Notes: generated by a model from the letters alone, not told the origin. Positions 34,459 to 47,963 are shown, counted from the first letter of the stretch. The stretch: DNA of 64,000 nt from Rotaria socialis (GCA_905331475.1 CAJNYU010002392.1:62001-126000), one strand, 5' to 3'. Program-made: numbers and translations.

Positions 34459-37400
34459 GACAATTAATAGGCTACTCCTTTTTCTTGATAAGCATAAAAT
34501 AACTTGCTCAATCTCTCATTCCTATTTTCATAAGAATACATATACAGCAGGACGTGCTCATTTTTTTCTTTCCCTCTCCCTTGTGTCCTATCTCATTCTC
34601 TCTTAATGGACATATATATATATATATATATATATCTTATGAAGTGAAAAAACAATAAAAAACAACAAGTTCTCAATATTGATCAAATCAAAATATCGAC
34701 AATGGTGTTTTTTATTGTTCTTATAATATGATAGAAAAATAGGAAAGTGGTCAAATATTTCCAGATGATAGATATTAACATATAGCTGACCTTTTCTTGA
34801 TAGATAATAAGAATGGATAAATAGAATATAATCCATACTGTGAAGCCTAAGAGAACAATCAATATTTCAACGATCTACGCATATAACATATTTACTCTTA
34901 TGCAAGAATCGCGTATAAGATAAAATAAAATAATACTAAACTAGATATGAGTATTAACGTAAAGGTCAGTAAATATAAGTATAAGCGAAACAATCTTAAA
35001 TATAGGTTGATTTAAAATTACTCTTGAATAACTACATATATATCAAGTTCATAGGTATGATATTATCCGGTATAATTTACTTTAAAGCACTAGACAATAA
35101 CATTTGATAAAACTATATTTGCGACAGGAAGTAAATAAAACGGTATGTCTGTTTGGTGAGAAAAAAAAACAACTCAATCATCAAAGAAGAATCTCCGCTT
35201 ATATCTATACTATTTGATGACGGAAAGCCTTGCCGTTTAATAACAAAGATTACCTTGGCCAAAAACAAAATGGAATGTTTTTCAAAATTCCTTAGCATCT
35301 TCACGAAGAATACTAAGTCCTAAGGACAATCTAATAAGCAATTCGCAGATGTAGTTAACATTTTCTTGTGTACTCTAGTGCATTTCTTTTTGGAAATAAT
35401 AATTCTATGATATTGCTTTCTTAAGATTGTCGTCATAATAACAAATCAATACTTTTGTCAATAGAAAAACGTCAAAATGCAACGATCGATTGATGAAATC
35501 ATTCATTTGGCGATGATCAATCGAATGTCAGAAGTTAAAAAAAATACAAAATCAAACTAAAGAATTTCTTATTTGTTTCATTATAAATCTTTCAGTTGAA
35601 AGAAAACCGCTCGTGATTTCATACAAACAAAAATTCTGTTTTTTGCTCCTCCTATTCATAATCCGATAAACTTACCATCTGATGAATTCTGTGCAAAATT
35701 CATATTAGAAACACAACTTTTGTTTGTATTCTTCGTCAAAACATTCGACACAGAAAATGATAGTATTAAGACAAAGGAAAAAACAGTGGAGCTCAACATA
35801 ACCGCAAATAATAACAAGGTGATGAATAACCGTCCGCCAATTTTGCTTTCTGCAACTAAAGACGCTACTTATGTCATCGAAGAAGAAATATATTGTCGAT
35901 GATGCGCATGTGTGTATATGTTTGTATCGAACACGCGCAGTAATAGCGCGTATACAGTCATTTCTCTCACTCTTCTACAAATAGATATGTACGTAAAAAC
36001 GTATATTCGTCTGTGAACATGAGGGCAAGAGAAAAAAATCAATTTATAATCACACTACCGAGAGAATGGTCAGCGTACAAGGTCAAATGAGACAAAGAGA
36101 TAAATCACGACACAACGAATCCATAGATACTACACGATTATTTATATCATATCTTTAGAAAAAAAAGTTGTTAGCGCAATCTCTGTGGGATTAAAATGTG
36201 AAACACGATGAAACTTTTTTGCTGAAATCCGTCTACGACGGTTTATGAGTCTTTGCAGTTTTTTTGCCACTGTCTGTAATTATATATGGAGCCTTTCGGC
36301 CATGATCTGTATCAAGATGTATGGAGTCGCTTGAGACCATCACAGGCCGTTACAGAGAAATTAATTTATTGGTTAATTAATTAATTAGTAATTAGTTTCT
36401 CTGTAACGGGCTGTGGGGGGGGGGTCGAAAATTTTACCCTATATACTTCAACACTCCTTTCAGATCATGTTTCATAAAAGAGTGAACAGAGAATATTACT
36501 GTGGTCAGTCTAGACTACTTCTGTAATCGATAATAGCCTCCAGATAGGAGGTAAAAGAAAGACACAGCTAAAAATCAATCAGTGGTATTTCTTTAATTGC
36601 AGATGTTATGACACAATATTCACAGTTTAGTCTAGTGCAGAAGCTCTATGAATTGTATATCGATATGCCAATATTCATTATTCTTATATTTGTTATAGAA
36701 GAAATTGTTTAAATAATCAGAACGTTTGTAAAATTTCTATTCTTAGCAAGAATGAATACGAAAACATTGACGAAACATTTATACGTATATATTAAACCAT
36801 GCCTTTCTCTTGATAGCTATTCATTTACCCAATCATAGGCTTCTATTCGATTTGAGTAATTGGACACACTCACCATAATGTAGTTGAGTCTTCCGAGAGA
36901 CGTTAAAATAGTAGTACCTTGAGATATGTGTCCGATATCGATGTAAACGAGAAGGGCATACTTTCTTATCTGATATTGCTTCTATATACAGTAGCACTTT
37001 ATCAATAAAATCGACCTTTTTTTTCTATTAGTTTATGTAAAATACAACTCAAAAGTATTGTTCTTTTTCTTTTCTTCGATATTTATTCAATTTCATCAAA
37101 AAAATGAAGAATGGAAAATTTCTTACCATATTTAGTACCGACGTCAACAATACAGATTGTTAAAAAAAGTATTATTGCACGATTCCAATTCTGTTTTGTA
37201 GTACTAATCATAGTATTATTTAATCAGAAAACATCGGTAGCAGTAAATCGTAGGTCTATGTATAGATCAAATACTAGCATAAATTAGGATTAAATGTCTA
37301 TGTGTATACATATATATATATATAGACATGCAAGCATATATAATATATATATATACTGGCAAAATTCTTTTTTTTTCTTCTCTATAACATCTGCGCTTGT

Positions 37401-38787
37401 CTGTTTGATGAGAAAACTGAAGCAAGTGATCTATTTTCCTGTTCTTTCTCTAAGGAAAAAGAGAAAAATTACAGTGGAATGCATCCTACAGGCGGCACAG
37501 ATTCGTCGAGTTTTTCTGACTAATCAATTAATCAGTAGAGTATGCGTGTTACAAAAACACGATCAGGAGAAGCTACTAGAGATAAGTATAATCTTAACGT
37601 TTATCTTTATAAATGAACAATTACAGCGTATCATCAATCATACTGACATTTAGCAATAATGATTCAAGCTCATAGTTTTTTCAAATGCATCTATATAGGT
37701 ATACGCATTCATCGTTTTAACTGAGATATATGACAATACAATAGAGTTCTAATTTGAAGATAGGATAGTGATGTTTCACTAAATCATGTTAAATGGGCGT
37801 GCTAAAGCGATATCCTACGAATCGGAAAATGGAAAGGACAATTTTTTTTTATGTCATAATTATTATTTATTCATTTATTATTCCAAGCAAAAGAACATAT
37901 GTGACATATTCGATAAAGAAAACATTAATTGCTTCTTTTTTTTCTCTAGATAAATTCTATACAAGATTTCGTCCAATTTATTTTAGCTTAATTATAGCTA
38001 GAACTTAGTTTGTATTAATAAATGAATAAATAATTTACCTTTGAATATAAGCCATGGATTATCATAGACTAGTGTAAAATCTATTATACATATTTGAAAT
38101 GTATTCATGAAAGATTGTGGTTGCAAAGAAATGAGATATTTACGATTTAACAAGTGTAAAAATATCTCATTCGATACAATCTATGAATATAACAAGAGAA
38201 GACAATAGTTTTAGAAGTAATTATTGTCTATGTCACAAAAAGAAAAAAATATATACTCGATTCAATAGATGGTTTGTGATCATTTTTTGGTTCTATTAAT
38301 AGTTTTTATCCATAACTGTGAAATATGTCGTTTTAGACTATGTAAAAACAAGTGCAATCTTTTCCCACAACTACAGGATACCATTAAATTTGGTTATCGG
38401 ATTTTCTAGATGATAGATAAAGAGAAAAGAAAATAAGATTTTGCTTTATTAACGTCAATAACAATTCATGTTCTGGTTTCTATGTACGACGACAGAAGAT
38501 ATTTTTTTCTTCCATGTCAATTATTAATAAAAATCTCAGAGAGTTGTATCTAATTATGTATATTGGCGCATGTGCAACGTTCTTTTGTTGTACGGTACTC
38601 ATTGTTTTTGATCAATTATTATTCTTCGGATATTATTGAAAATATTTCTCTATATAGCAATATATATTTCTATTTGATTTATTAGAACAACAATTGGTCG
38701 ATCATAAGAACGGAAATAAGTAATTGATATACATAAATTTTTATTTTGTACGACATTAAAAAGCAAGATAAATAAATAAAAATTAAA
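34459..38787. other. Gene-poor stretch of 4.3 kb
   Basis: No supported gene. It contains a TA tract at 34613-34633, a 75-bp hairpin element at 36341-36415, a G run right after it, and TA tracts at 37309-37355. Small frames such as 35720-35902 and 37294-37653 carry no domain. The end should hold the VPS45 3' UTR. Confidence 0.5.
36341..36415. mobile_element. 75-bp hairpin MITE
   Basis: CACAGGCCGTTACAGAGAAA at 36341-36360 pairs with TTTCTCTGTAACGGGCTGTG at 36396-36415 at 19 of 20 positions. The AT-rich loop (ttaattaattaatta) is itself nearly palindromic. It is too short to code and is followed directly by a G run. No target duplication is clear. It is probably a very short non-autonomous DNA element. 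Confidence 0.7.
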
Positions 38788-41700
38788 TTAACGACGTTTA
38801 GATGAGAGAAGTTCAGTGGATGCTGCCGATAAAGATGAAGGTGCTGCAAAAAGTACTTCATCTATAAACGATGGAAAATTATGCATATATGAACCACCAA
38901 TAATGATTCGTGCACTTTGTTTATTCATTTGTTGAATATGATAAGATTCTTCATAGGTTACTCCGCCGATGACATAAACAATAATTTCACTTGGTCTAAT
39001 AAAATTCAATGCAAATATTAATGTCAAAGAATAAAAACTATTAATATTTACTTTATGATTTGTCCCTGTAGTTGTGATGAACTTTGTTGATTTACTTGAT
39101 CTTTGGCATTAACATTTGGATATGATGTGTCTTTAAGTTTTCCACGTAGTAATTGATCAATCAAATCTTTTATTAATGGTACATGTTGTGCATAGACATT
39201 ATCAACTCCCTGAAAGATCAAAAACAAAAAATTAAAATGGAAAATTGTTTGTTTTTAATTTTCTTCATACACGTAATCCTCGAATAAATTGTCTTGTAAT
39301 AGCCATTGGTGTTTGCGTATTGAATAAATCAGCTTGTCGAAATTTGAGACCACCATATTCAAGTAAAGCTTGAATGAACTAAAAGATGAAAAATATATTT
39401 TACAATTGAATTTTTTCTTTCGTTTCTAGAAAACAATTTTATCCTACTTGAATATATTTTTCTGGTAATTTACGATGTTTTTGTGCTTCATATTTCAATG
39501 TATTTAATTCATTACTTGCATGCCGTTCATAACGTAAAGCATAGAGAGCTAGAAGACGAAGAATATCCAGATCACGAACTTTATCGTTTTTGATTAAACG
39601 TTTTATTTTCTGTTTTTTTGTTTTGATTAAAAAGAAAAAAAAATTAATAAATGTAAATAATTTTTTTTAAAATGATTTAATCGTACCTGTACAACATCAT
39701 TATGATCACCTTGGCATACAAGATGTTGTTCGGTTTCACTAACTTCAAGTAAATTATAAAGGCCAACTAGACGTGATAATTCGCTAACAATGGTTACATG
39801 TTTAGAAACAGTACCAGAGAGTTTTTTAAATTGAGGATAATTTTCTATGAATGTCTAGGAGAAAGAAAAACAAGAAATCAAAGTTTTAAGCACTGAAGTT
39901 CTGATAATAATTTGAAAATTATAGCTACAAGATTTAAATTTCAACTTAAAATTTGTTGACAATAATAAACATGAAAGAGAACAGTCTTTTTTTATGAAAA
40001 TTCAGATCTTTTTTTGTTTTTTATATTAGCTGCTGTTCTTTCAAAATACAAACAAAAGATGAGTTTCTTGTGGCAGAACAAGGACAGCGCGTGTTAAAAA
40101 TAACACGAAAAGAAACTATTTCTTAATAGTAGACGACACGTACTCTTTTCATAATAATCATTAGAATCTATATGATAGATGTAGATTGTCCTGACTGAAG
40201 GTTAAACGACCTTTGTCAGATGTAGTTAATGTTGATATTCTTTGAGTTTTACTCAAAAGAAAAAACCTCTATGTATCATTTACAACATAATCACAGAACA
40301 ATAAACAACAGATTTTCATAGTTTCTCTATCGGTGGTTGATGCATTAACGAGTAGTTAAGATCAAGGAATAGAAGCAAAATAGGTCGGAATACGAGTCGA
40401 TCGAATTTCGCCTCTTAAGAGAGTAGTTATTTATTCATCGATAGATAAGAGAAAAACTGATAGATAATCTGTTAGTACTCAAATATTATTTTCCATAGTG
40501 AAATTGCATTTTTTACTACGATTTAATCAAAACTGAAACAATGATTTGAATAATCAACCAATAAAATTTGTGAAAACAATTTTCGAGAAACCAACCACGA
40601 TAGTTTTTAGATTTCAGAAAACTACGCGAAACTTAGCATGAAACTACATCATGATAAGCAGCACAGAACTCGATAGATCAGAGCTTGCGGCATTTCCTCG
40701 AAAGAGCTATAAACATAAGCCAAACGTATTAGAGTGCTGACAATTTAAAAGAAGATCGTATGACACACAATCAAATTAGATCATATTTTTTATCCTTTAA
40801 ATTTTCTTGTAGGCTCTGCAATAGATACATCGGTTTTATATTATTTATCTATATTTTATCCAATCTAATATAATACACACTGAGATTAATCTATTTGTAA
40901 GATACAGATAAAATATTCTCTTTATTCCTAAAATCTCAATGCTATGAAAAATATCTGTGAATCATTTTTTTCAATGAAACTAATTTCGTTTATAAAATTT
41001 CTACTGGAAACACAAACCTTCATATCACCAATAGATTCAATTTTTGATTGACTTTTATGTTTTTCTTGAAAATGTTCCATTAAAACTTTAATATTTGTTG
41101 CTATTTCACCAAAATTACTATACAGATTCTATAAAAGAATAAAAACAAAAATTACTATAGGTTTTGAATATTTAATTACATTTGCGTAGAATTCATCATA
41201 TTCAGCATTCATAATAACTTCTTCAAGTTCTTTGGTAATGTCCGGTACGTGACTGAGACTAACGCGATTATTTTTAATACCAATCAATTCATGAACCATT
41301 GCTTGATATGTCCACTAGAAAAATAAGTCCATTTTTTTACTTAGTTTTAATTACATAAATATTAATCAAACTTGATTTAGTAATGGAGTAATTGCATCTT
41401 CTCGTCGATCAATAATGAGAACGATTGTTTGATTGATATCATTGGGATTTGATGCCGTAAAATCTACTTGACGTTTGAGTGTGCTCTAGATTATTGCAAA
41501 TAGAAGAACAGAAATATACATATATGAATATTTCTCATTTATAATTTACGGAAAGTTTATCGGCAAGTGTTCTTGACATATTTGATGATTTTTGATATCG
41601 AATTGTTGCACTTTTTTTTCTTAATGCCAGTAATACTGAAACAAGACCTTGAACTGTTCGACGAAGTAAATTATCGCTCCATTCATAGTTGTGCTAATAA

Positions 41701-42302
41701 AAATTTACTAAATTATAATTTCACAGATTATTAAGTACTACCTGATAGGTACTCTGAATATTGAGCGAATATAAATGCGGATTTATAGCTAAATAATCAG
41801 CATAATATTCTTGAACGACTCGTACGCATTCAAATTCATCAGCTTCAGCCAAACTTTTAATATCGTTCAATTCAACAAAATTAGTAAAATCTAATTCGAA
41901 TAATTCGGTGTATTTTATTAAAACGAATCGTTTAAACTTACAAATAAAGTAATTTCCATATTTTGGATCACGTAATTCGCGTACTAATGATTGAATGTTT
42001 TCTTCTGTTGGCCTTAGGAAACAAATAGCACTCAAATGTTTTAATGATTTTTGACCTGGTATATCAATACGTTCGAAAAGAAAAACTTCTTTTTGAAGAA
42101 TTTCTGATTGAGCATAAACCATACTAACAATAGACGCCTATAACGAGAAGAAAGCAATCTTGTTGTTATTAAGCAAAACAAAAAATAGTTTTTTCAAAAC
42201 CGTTTCTTTATCCATAACAAGTCCTTTTATAGTTGGACCACAATCTTCAATCATTCGATTGATATAAGAACGAACAGCTTCAATAAGATTAATATTTGTC
42301 AT
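38788..42302 (-). CDS. VPS45: Vacuolar protein sorting-associated protein 45 (Sec1/Munc18 family)
   Basis: SM protein that works with Tlg2/syntaxin-16-type SNAREs and, through rabenosyn, with Rab5 in endosomal fusion. Eleven exons: 42201-42302, 41742-42137, 41550-41693, 41372-41485, 41180-41314, 41018-41128, 39687-39854, 39448-39609, 39271-39378, 39052-39209, 38788-38995. Together they give about 601 residues. The N-terminus [20 protein letters not shown] and [20 protein letters not shown] match VPS45 closely. Further matches are [32 protein letters not shown] (SM domain 2) and the late [13 protein letters not shown] block. All introns but the last are phase 0. One intron is long (39855-41017, 1163 nt); the others are about 42-64 nt. 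The C-terminus after the SM fold is Ser/Ala-rich. Confidence 0.95.
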
Positions 42303-44562
42303 GATGATAAGAAATAGCTGTATACAATTCTGTTTTGGTTTCAATTCCACGTCAATTCCAATCGATTGATTAATTGAATGTTCAACTTGTCAACTAAGCT
42401 ATTGCTTAGTCAGCTTGAACCAATCACAACGAACAGAATGAAGATGACGCCAGATGTATTTTCATCGGAAGCATGCAATGTTATTTTCCCACAGTTTAGA
42501 CTAGGACTTGAACAGAACCGATGCATGAGCCCTGGGTACATTTTTCTGGTACTCTTAATATGTGCACATGAGCTAACCATGACGACAATGAAACGCATAT
42601 GATGTTACTATGTTGGTTTTGATTTTATTTCGATTGTTTTCTGCTAAATTAGTTATCTCAAGAAATATCCGAATTAAATAAAATAGATCGACAAGTTTTG
42701 CAGTTCATGTATTTGAATCGAGTAAAGCTTCTGCGGGAAGTCCTGTAAAACTTCATGATTTCTTATAAGATAGACTTTCTTCAGAAGGTATGCCAATAAG
42801 AAACTGATGTTATCGTAATAGTTGCTGTCAAATCTACAGTTCAATTAAGAATACAAATTCATAAACAAGAGTGCACATGACAAAATCTGATCATTCTTAT
42901 TATCGTTCCACAAGAATTTGCACAAGTTAGTAAAAACCTAGTGATTGATTAAAGTTTTAAGTAAGAAAAAATATAGTTTTATTTTAACGCTATCAAATTT
43001 CACAATTTCTATCTTTCTTTGTGTGTGAACGAAGAGAATTTACTTGCATTGTATTGTTTCTCACAGATATTTGGTTACATTATCTAATTGATGAATGTGA
43101 CCATGCCGATTATATATGTTGCCGTGGCGATTTAGTCACTAAAAAAAGAAGGAAGCAAGAGAGAGAAATCGGGTTTACGTTCACCGAGAAACAAAAGATA
43201 ATATTAATCATCAATTTTTTCCTGTAATATTTTCTTTTTTTCTTCGATAATAAGCTATAGATTCGTCCGTCACGGATAAAAACTCCAGCGGCCAATCATT
43301 TCTTTGTCTATCGGTAAATATAAATAACAGGTAATAATACATATATTTATTTGAAAATCCATTACTAAATAATTAAAAACTGACAATACGCAGCATGCTC
43401 GCTCTAGTTTTCTTGTTAGGGTGTATTAGAAATCTTGCTGCTACGATTCAATCATCAATGATCGATACCAATGTTGTTGAACTTACAAGATTTTCTAGCC
43501 AACTACGTGCAATTCTTTCTCCAACAGTACGTGGTTGGATTAATGCTAATTATCAAATGATCAGCATAGCTTAGGAGTCAGATGTGATCAAATTTTTATC
43601 AATTGAAAGATCCAAACCAGTATTTGGCAAAAACGTAGGACATTCATGAAGTTTGTTCAGTCAATGATATCATGCCAGTTGTGTGCAATACCGACAAGAC
43701 TAACATCTAACAGAAGTACCAAAGAAGAGCATTGAATAGTTTAGCTAAAAGGAATACAGATAAAATTTACAATGGCAAGATCGCCTATATGAAGATGAAA
43801 GCCATGGAATTATGGAATTACTATTAAACAAACATTCAGTACAGGCCCAATGGTATCCAACTGAATGATTACATTTATTGTTTTCTACGAGTCGAAAAAT
43901 GTGATGTTAATCTCACTGTTGCTTTTTTTTATGTATCGAAAAATTAATGCGAATAAATTTTCTCCATGAATTATAATTCAGTGATAATGTGCAAGACGAA
44001 AAATAGAATCACTGTTCAGAGAAATTTATAATTGACTGGAAAATTGGATAAAACGAATGCCAAATACGACGTTTTCACTAAGAAATATTTATTATCGATA
44101 ACAAAATTATGTAACTGAATGATTAGTAAAAACTGCAGAACGGCATTACATTTGTCGGCTTAGATATCAAGAAGAAATTAATAATACCGCCTGTCAATAT
44201 TTCCCTCTTGCTACTTCACTGTAATTGATGTGCTAATCCGCAGGAATAAATTCAAATCTATGTGACTTTTTAGTTAAATTTTCGCTAGTATAATATTTCT
44301 ATGAAATATATCATACTTGTATATTATCAAGCATATTGAAATTGAAATGATTAAATAGAAAGAAGCTCGTCTTTATTTTCTGTTACGTTCAAGATTATCT
44401 ACATTGGAATAATGTCAACATGCATGAGATGTATTCCAATTGAATTTATCATATCAACACTTTATGAAAGGTCGAAAAGGGGATGTTTTTATTTTTGTAA
44501 AACTTTGTCTTTAAATTCTAAAATTAGAATGAGATAAGCGACTGTTAATTCATTGGAAATAA
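42303..44562. other. Mostly gene-free, with possible decayed frame
   Basis: Upstream region of VPS45, then AT-rich sequence. Open frames at 42378-42602 and 43021-43227 have no domain. A possible decayed gene at 43394-44223 is listed separately. Confidence 0.4.
43394..44223 (+). pseudogene. Possible decayed secreted-protein gene
   Basis: An ATG at 43394 opens a signal-like peptide (MLALVFLLGCIRNLAAT) and about 60 codons (FSSQLRAILSPTVRGWINAN) before a stop. Further pieces in changing frames look coding (VNDIMPVVCNTDK; RYQEEINNTACQYFPLATSL near the end). The family is not recognised. The pattern fits an old gene with several breaks, but chance is possible. Confidence 0.2.
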
Positions 44563-45266
44563 TCAGTATATTTCTGAAACATTCAGCGCGAGATCCCCAC
44601 TCGTTCCACCAGTAATTAACACGTTTCCATCTGTTAATACGAATGTAGGGTGATCCCATCGTGTAGAATTCATGGTACTAGTAATTGTCCATGTTCCAGT
44701 TAATGGATCGTACAACGCAGCACTATTGACATCACTGCTGGTACTATAACCACCAGCAACTAAAACGTATCCATTCATTAGTACGGATGCAGTACGATAT
44801 CCTCGCGTATTATTCATGCTGCCAGTCAGTATCCAATTTTCTGCTAGTGGATCATATTATTCAGCTATATTGATATAACTACTACGGTTACTTACTCCAA
44901 TAACTAATATTTTTCCGTTTGTTAATACAGATGCTGTGTGTTGCCATCTTGCACTATTCATATTTCTCAATATTGTCCAGTTTCCTAATGATGGATCATA
45001 CAATTCGGAACTATTTGAATTACTACTAGACACTACCGGTAGTCAATAATTTTCCATTGGTTAACATAGGTGCTGTGCGATAATATCGCCCATGAATCAT
45101 ATTTCCAGACAGTGTCCAAGTTTTTGTTGATGGATCATACAATTCAGCAGAACATGGATCACCAGCAACACCTGAATCACCACAAAGTAATACATTTCCA
45201 GTCGTTAACAGAGATGCTGTGTGCCAAGCACGATTACGATTCATACTATTAGTGTTAAACCATCCT
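44563..45266 (-). pseudogene. Kelch / galactose oxidase-like beta-propeller remnant
   Basis: At least four kelch-type repeats of about 50 residues follow one another. Each has the pattern NxxRxxHTAsvLtNGkvLvxGG...saELYDPxxxxWt (for example RAWHTASLLTTGNVLL, SAELYDPSTKTWT, GYRTASVLMNGYVLVAGG, DGNVLITGGTSGD). The reading frame changes near 45030, and a TAA replaces the residue before YDP at about 44855, so it cannot make a full propeller. An acceptor-like CTAG at about 45267 begins the segment, which shows it was an internal exon. Such kelch proteins with Cys-rich secreted N-termini are abundant in bdelloids. The Cys-rich gene at 47502-47963 on the same strand could be its former 5' part. Confidence 0.75.
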
Positions 45267-47501
45267 AGAAAGTACATTTCGATATATTCTAATTGAAAGC
45301 CACTATGTAATCAAATATACACACTTTTCTGCTTCTTTTTGCAAAACAAATTCAATTCTTCATTGACTTAAAAGATACCATTTCAATCCTATGGCAAGAG
45401 ATTTCTTTCAGTATAGTAGGAACAAAATAAATTTGTCACTTTCACTGATAGACTTATTCGACAGATGCAAGACAATAATGTGTTTTGTTTTGATTATCTG
45501 CAAATGCGATTAGTGATAACAGTATGATGGTGAAGACATTAGAAGGCAGGAATTGATTAGTAACTTCGCTATGTTTCACTGACAGGAGTCTAAAAATAAA
45601 ACTCATTTTCAACGCATTTTTCTCACTTGCATCGATATGATTGGAGCCATCCAAAACAAAACAGAGAATTCATACGAAAAAAAATGTATTATTTAAACTG
45701 GTATGAATTATGTGTGAAAGTTTGATGATCGTTCATATCTAGAATGGAATTAACTTTATTGATATCTTCTTTTAGATTTCATTTTAATTGACTCAAATGA
45801 ATCGGAAAACTTAATACTATGAAGATCATAGCGGCAAAAGATTTTTTCTGCTAGATCGACACGAATGGATACAAATTTCTTGTAGGTTTCGTCGAGTTAG
45901 ACGAAAATCTAGCCAACGGATTCAGACTATAGAATCATTTAGTCACCATTTTCAATCGTTACTTCCATACGAAACTCTTATTTCATGATAACAATTCATA
46001 ATGATTTTATAGGTTCTTGAATTTGTGTCACGAATATTCAAATCAAGGAATGTTTCAGAAAATATAAGACCTCCAGATTTGAGTACCGAAAAATATTACG
46101 AAATATTTCTTGCGATCTAGTCTATTGCCATGCACTGACAGATTTTGTAAGAAAATACAAGTAACGCTCGTTGCAAGACTCACTTGACCTTCGGCTGAAT
46201 ATTCAGCTATCTCGGTTTAATGCAATATTTTACAGCTTCAAGTAACACTTAGCAACATTAATATTTGGGTCTCTAAAAAGGATTGATACGACCATACATG
46301 TTAAAACACGCTCTAGTATGTTTCCATCATGATATACATGACAGTATATTCTGTGTGCAATGAGTTGATCTATAGACACTGTTACTCAAATGCCAACACT
46401 AAAATTAGCTTTCGTCTATTTAAATTAATCAAGTAGTGTGCAGTTGCACAGGCACACACGAATTTCAAATGCGAAAACTCATTTTACTTGATTCTCAATT
46501 TGTTTTTACTCAGGTTATCCAAACGCGCTAACAGATCGGACCCGCCAATCATACTTTCTCGCTATTCTGTCTGTAGAACATTTATTCCTATAGGTTGTAC
46601 AGAAATCAGCTGTTTGTTACTTTTCGCTACTCTTAAAGGTAGTCATATTTAGTGGACAAATATCGTTCGTATTCAACACTTCAGTCTGAATGGTTAGGCC
46701 AGTGACATTCGGTAGGCAGCAACTAGCCGCTCGTCAGCGCCTCTCCGGGGCGCCACTCACCGCTAGCCAATACAATATTCAGATGAAATTCAAACTGTGA
46801 TCATCTCTTTTCACTCATATCCTAGTTTATTCCGATACTCACTAATATAAAGAGCTGCCGGATTTACAATTCCATGCTTCTCAACAGTAAATAAAGAATC
46901 AATTATTTCGTTGTGAGTGATTCATCCTTATTCAAGTTTTGACGTAAAACAGAACTGCTAAAGTTACTCTGTAGTGCTCATATTCAGAGATTTTCATTTA
47001 AAAAAACTAATCACAGATTCGGATTCTGGGTCCTCGATAGTCTATGGCAAAGTTCAGTTAAAACAGAGAAAAGTCTTAAAATAAGCGAGCCTCTTTGGTA
47101 TGTTTTTTTTACCTCAAGCAAGCAAACAACCGCATTTTATTTCGTATGACCCTCCCTTCAGTCGAGAGAATAAATCATAGAAACCATTCAGCATGCTACT
47201 CTACCAAAGCAACTCAACTATTTAAAATTGTTTTCTATGGAACAAAAACATGAATCTATTTGGAAAGCGACTAGTTTGTCCATGATCAATTTATGATATA
47301 TGTTTTCAGATTACGTTCAAAAGCTTCATCGCTTTTCAACTCTACATCTCGTTTCTTGTGATGATTTTTCTTCTTCAATGAAGTCTTTAAATTTCTTTCT
47401 TGCCTCAATTCTGGCTATTTGCATTTTATGCAATTTAAACAGAAAACATCAAAATTGATTTAATCATTCTTATGATAAAAAACGAAAACTTCATTACCTG
47501 T
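45267..47501. other. No gene seen; possible fossil LTR fragment
   Basis: This lies between the kelch remnant and the Cys-rich gene. A stretch at about 46690-46960 has a GC-rich hairpin block (46725-46770), a TATA-like AATATAAAGAG (about 46844) and AATAAAG about 50 bp later, a layout seen in retroelement LTRs. No coding part of such an element is visible, so the assignment is weak. An open frame at 45454-45654 has one hydrophobic segment and no domain. Confidence 0.25.
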
Positions 47502-47963
47502 CTAGCAGAAATCCGTTGATAACAATGGCAAGCAAACTGCTTCGGGTGAACAGTATGAATTAACGATGCGTACAGAAGTATTTGATGAGCAAGTATAATT
47601 AATATTATTACATGGTTCCAAAATTGAACATGAAATACCGAGTGCACAATAGTTAATGTTGGTTTGTGTACGATAATTGAAGCAAGTTGTTGGTGATGAA
47701 CGGCAGCTATTGTTATAATATGAGTTTACATGACATTCTTCTATCGAACAATTTGATGTTGGTTGCCATCTAGAATGAGACCCTGACGACAATGTAAATT
47801 AAACTGTACCACTATTGGCATTACAGTAGTAGTTAGATAATTGTGTAGTTTGCACTAAAAATAATTCTGATTTTGAGACAAAAGAAAGTGAAAAGAGAAA
47901 AGTCAGCAGACCTTCTATACAAAAGAAAAAGACACTGAAAAGTAGGATTATCCTGTGTTTCAT
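47502..47963 (-). CDS. Small Cys-rich secreted protein (possible former 5' part of the kelch gene)
   Basis: A signal peptide (MKHRIILLFSVFFFCIE) is encoded at 47912-47963. Consistent phases join it to 47810-47854 and to 47502-47782, giving 125 residues. The mature part has more than a dozen cysteines in under 100 residues (for example CSIEECHVNSYYNNSC, CALGISCSILEPC, CSPEAVCLPL) and several NxS/T sites, which suggests an extracellular disulphide-rich domain. The second intron would be only 27 nt, unusually short, so either the exon model or the gene's integrity is doubtful. The family is not recognised. It ends in Cys-stop and may be a truncated N-terminus of a longer adhesion-type protein. 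Confidence 0.4.

Noticed and set aside
34603-34836. Minus-strand frame ending in an IYIYIY run
   Set aside because: It is driven by a TA tract; no domain and no splice partner.
37294-37653. 119-codon plus-strand frame
   Set aside because: It begins in a TA tract, has no domain, and its composition follows the AT-rich background.
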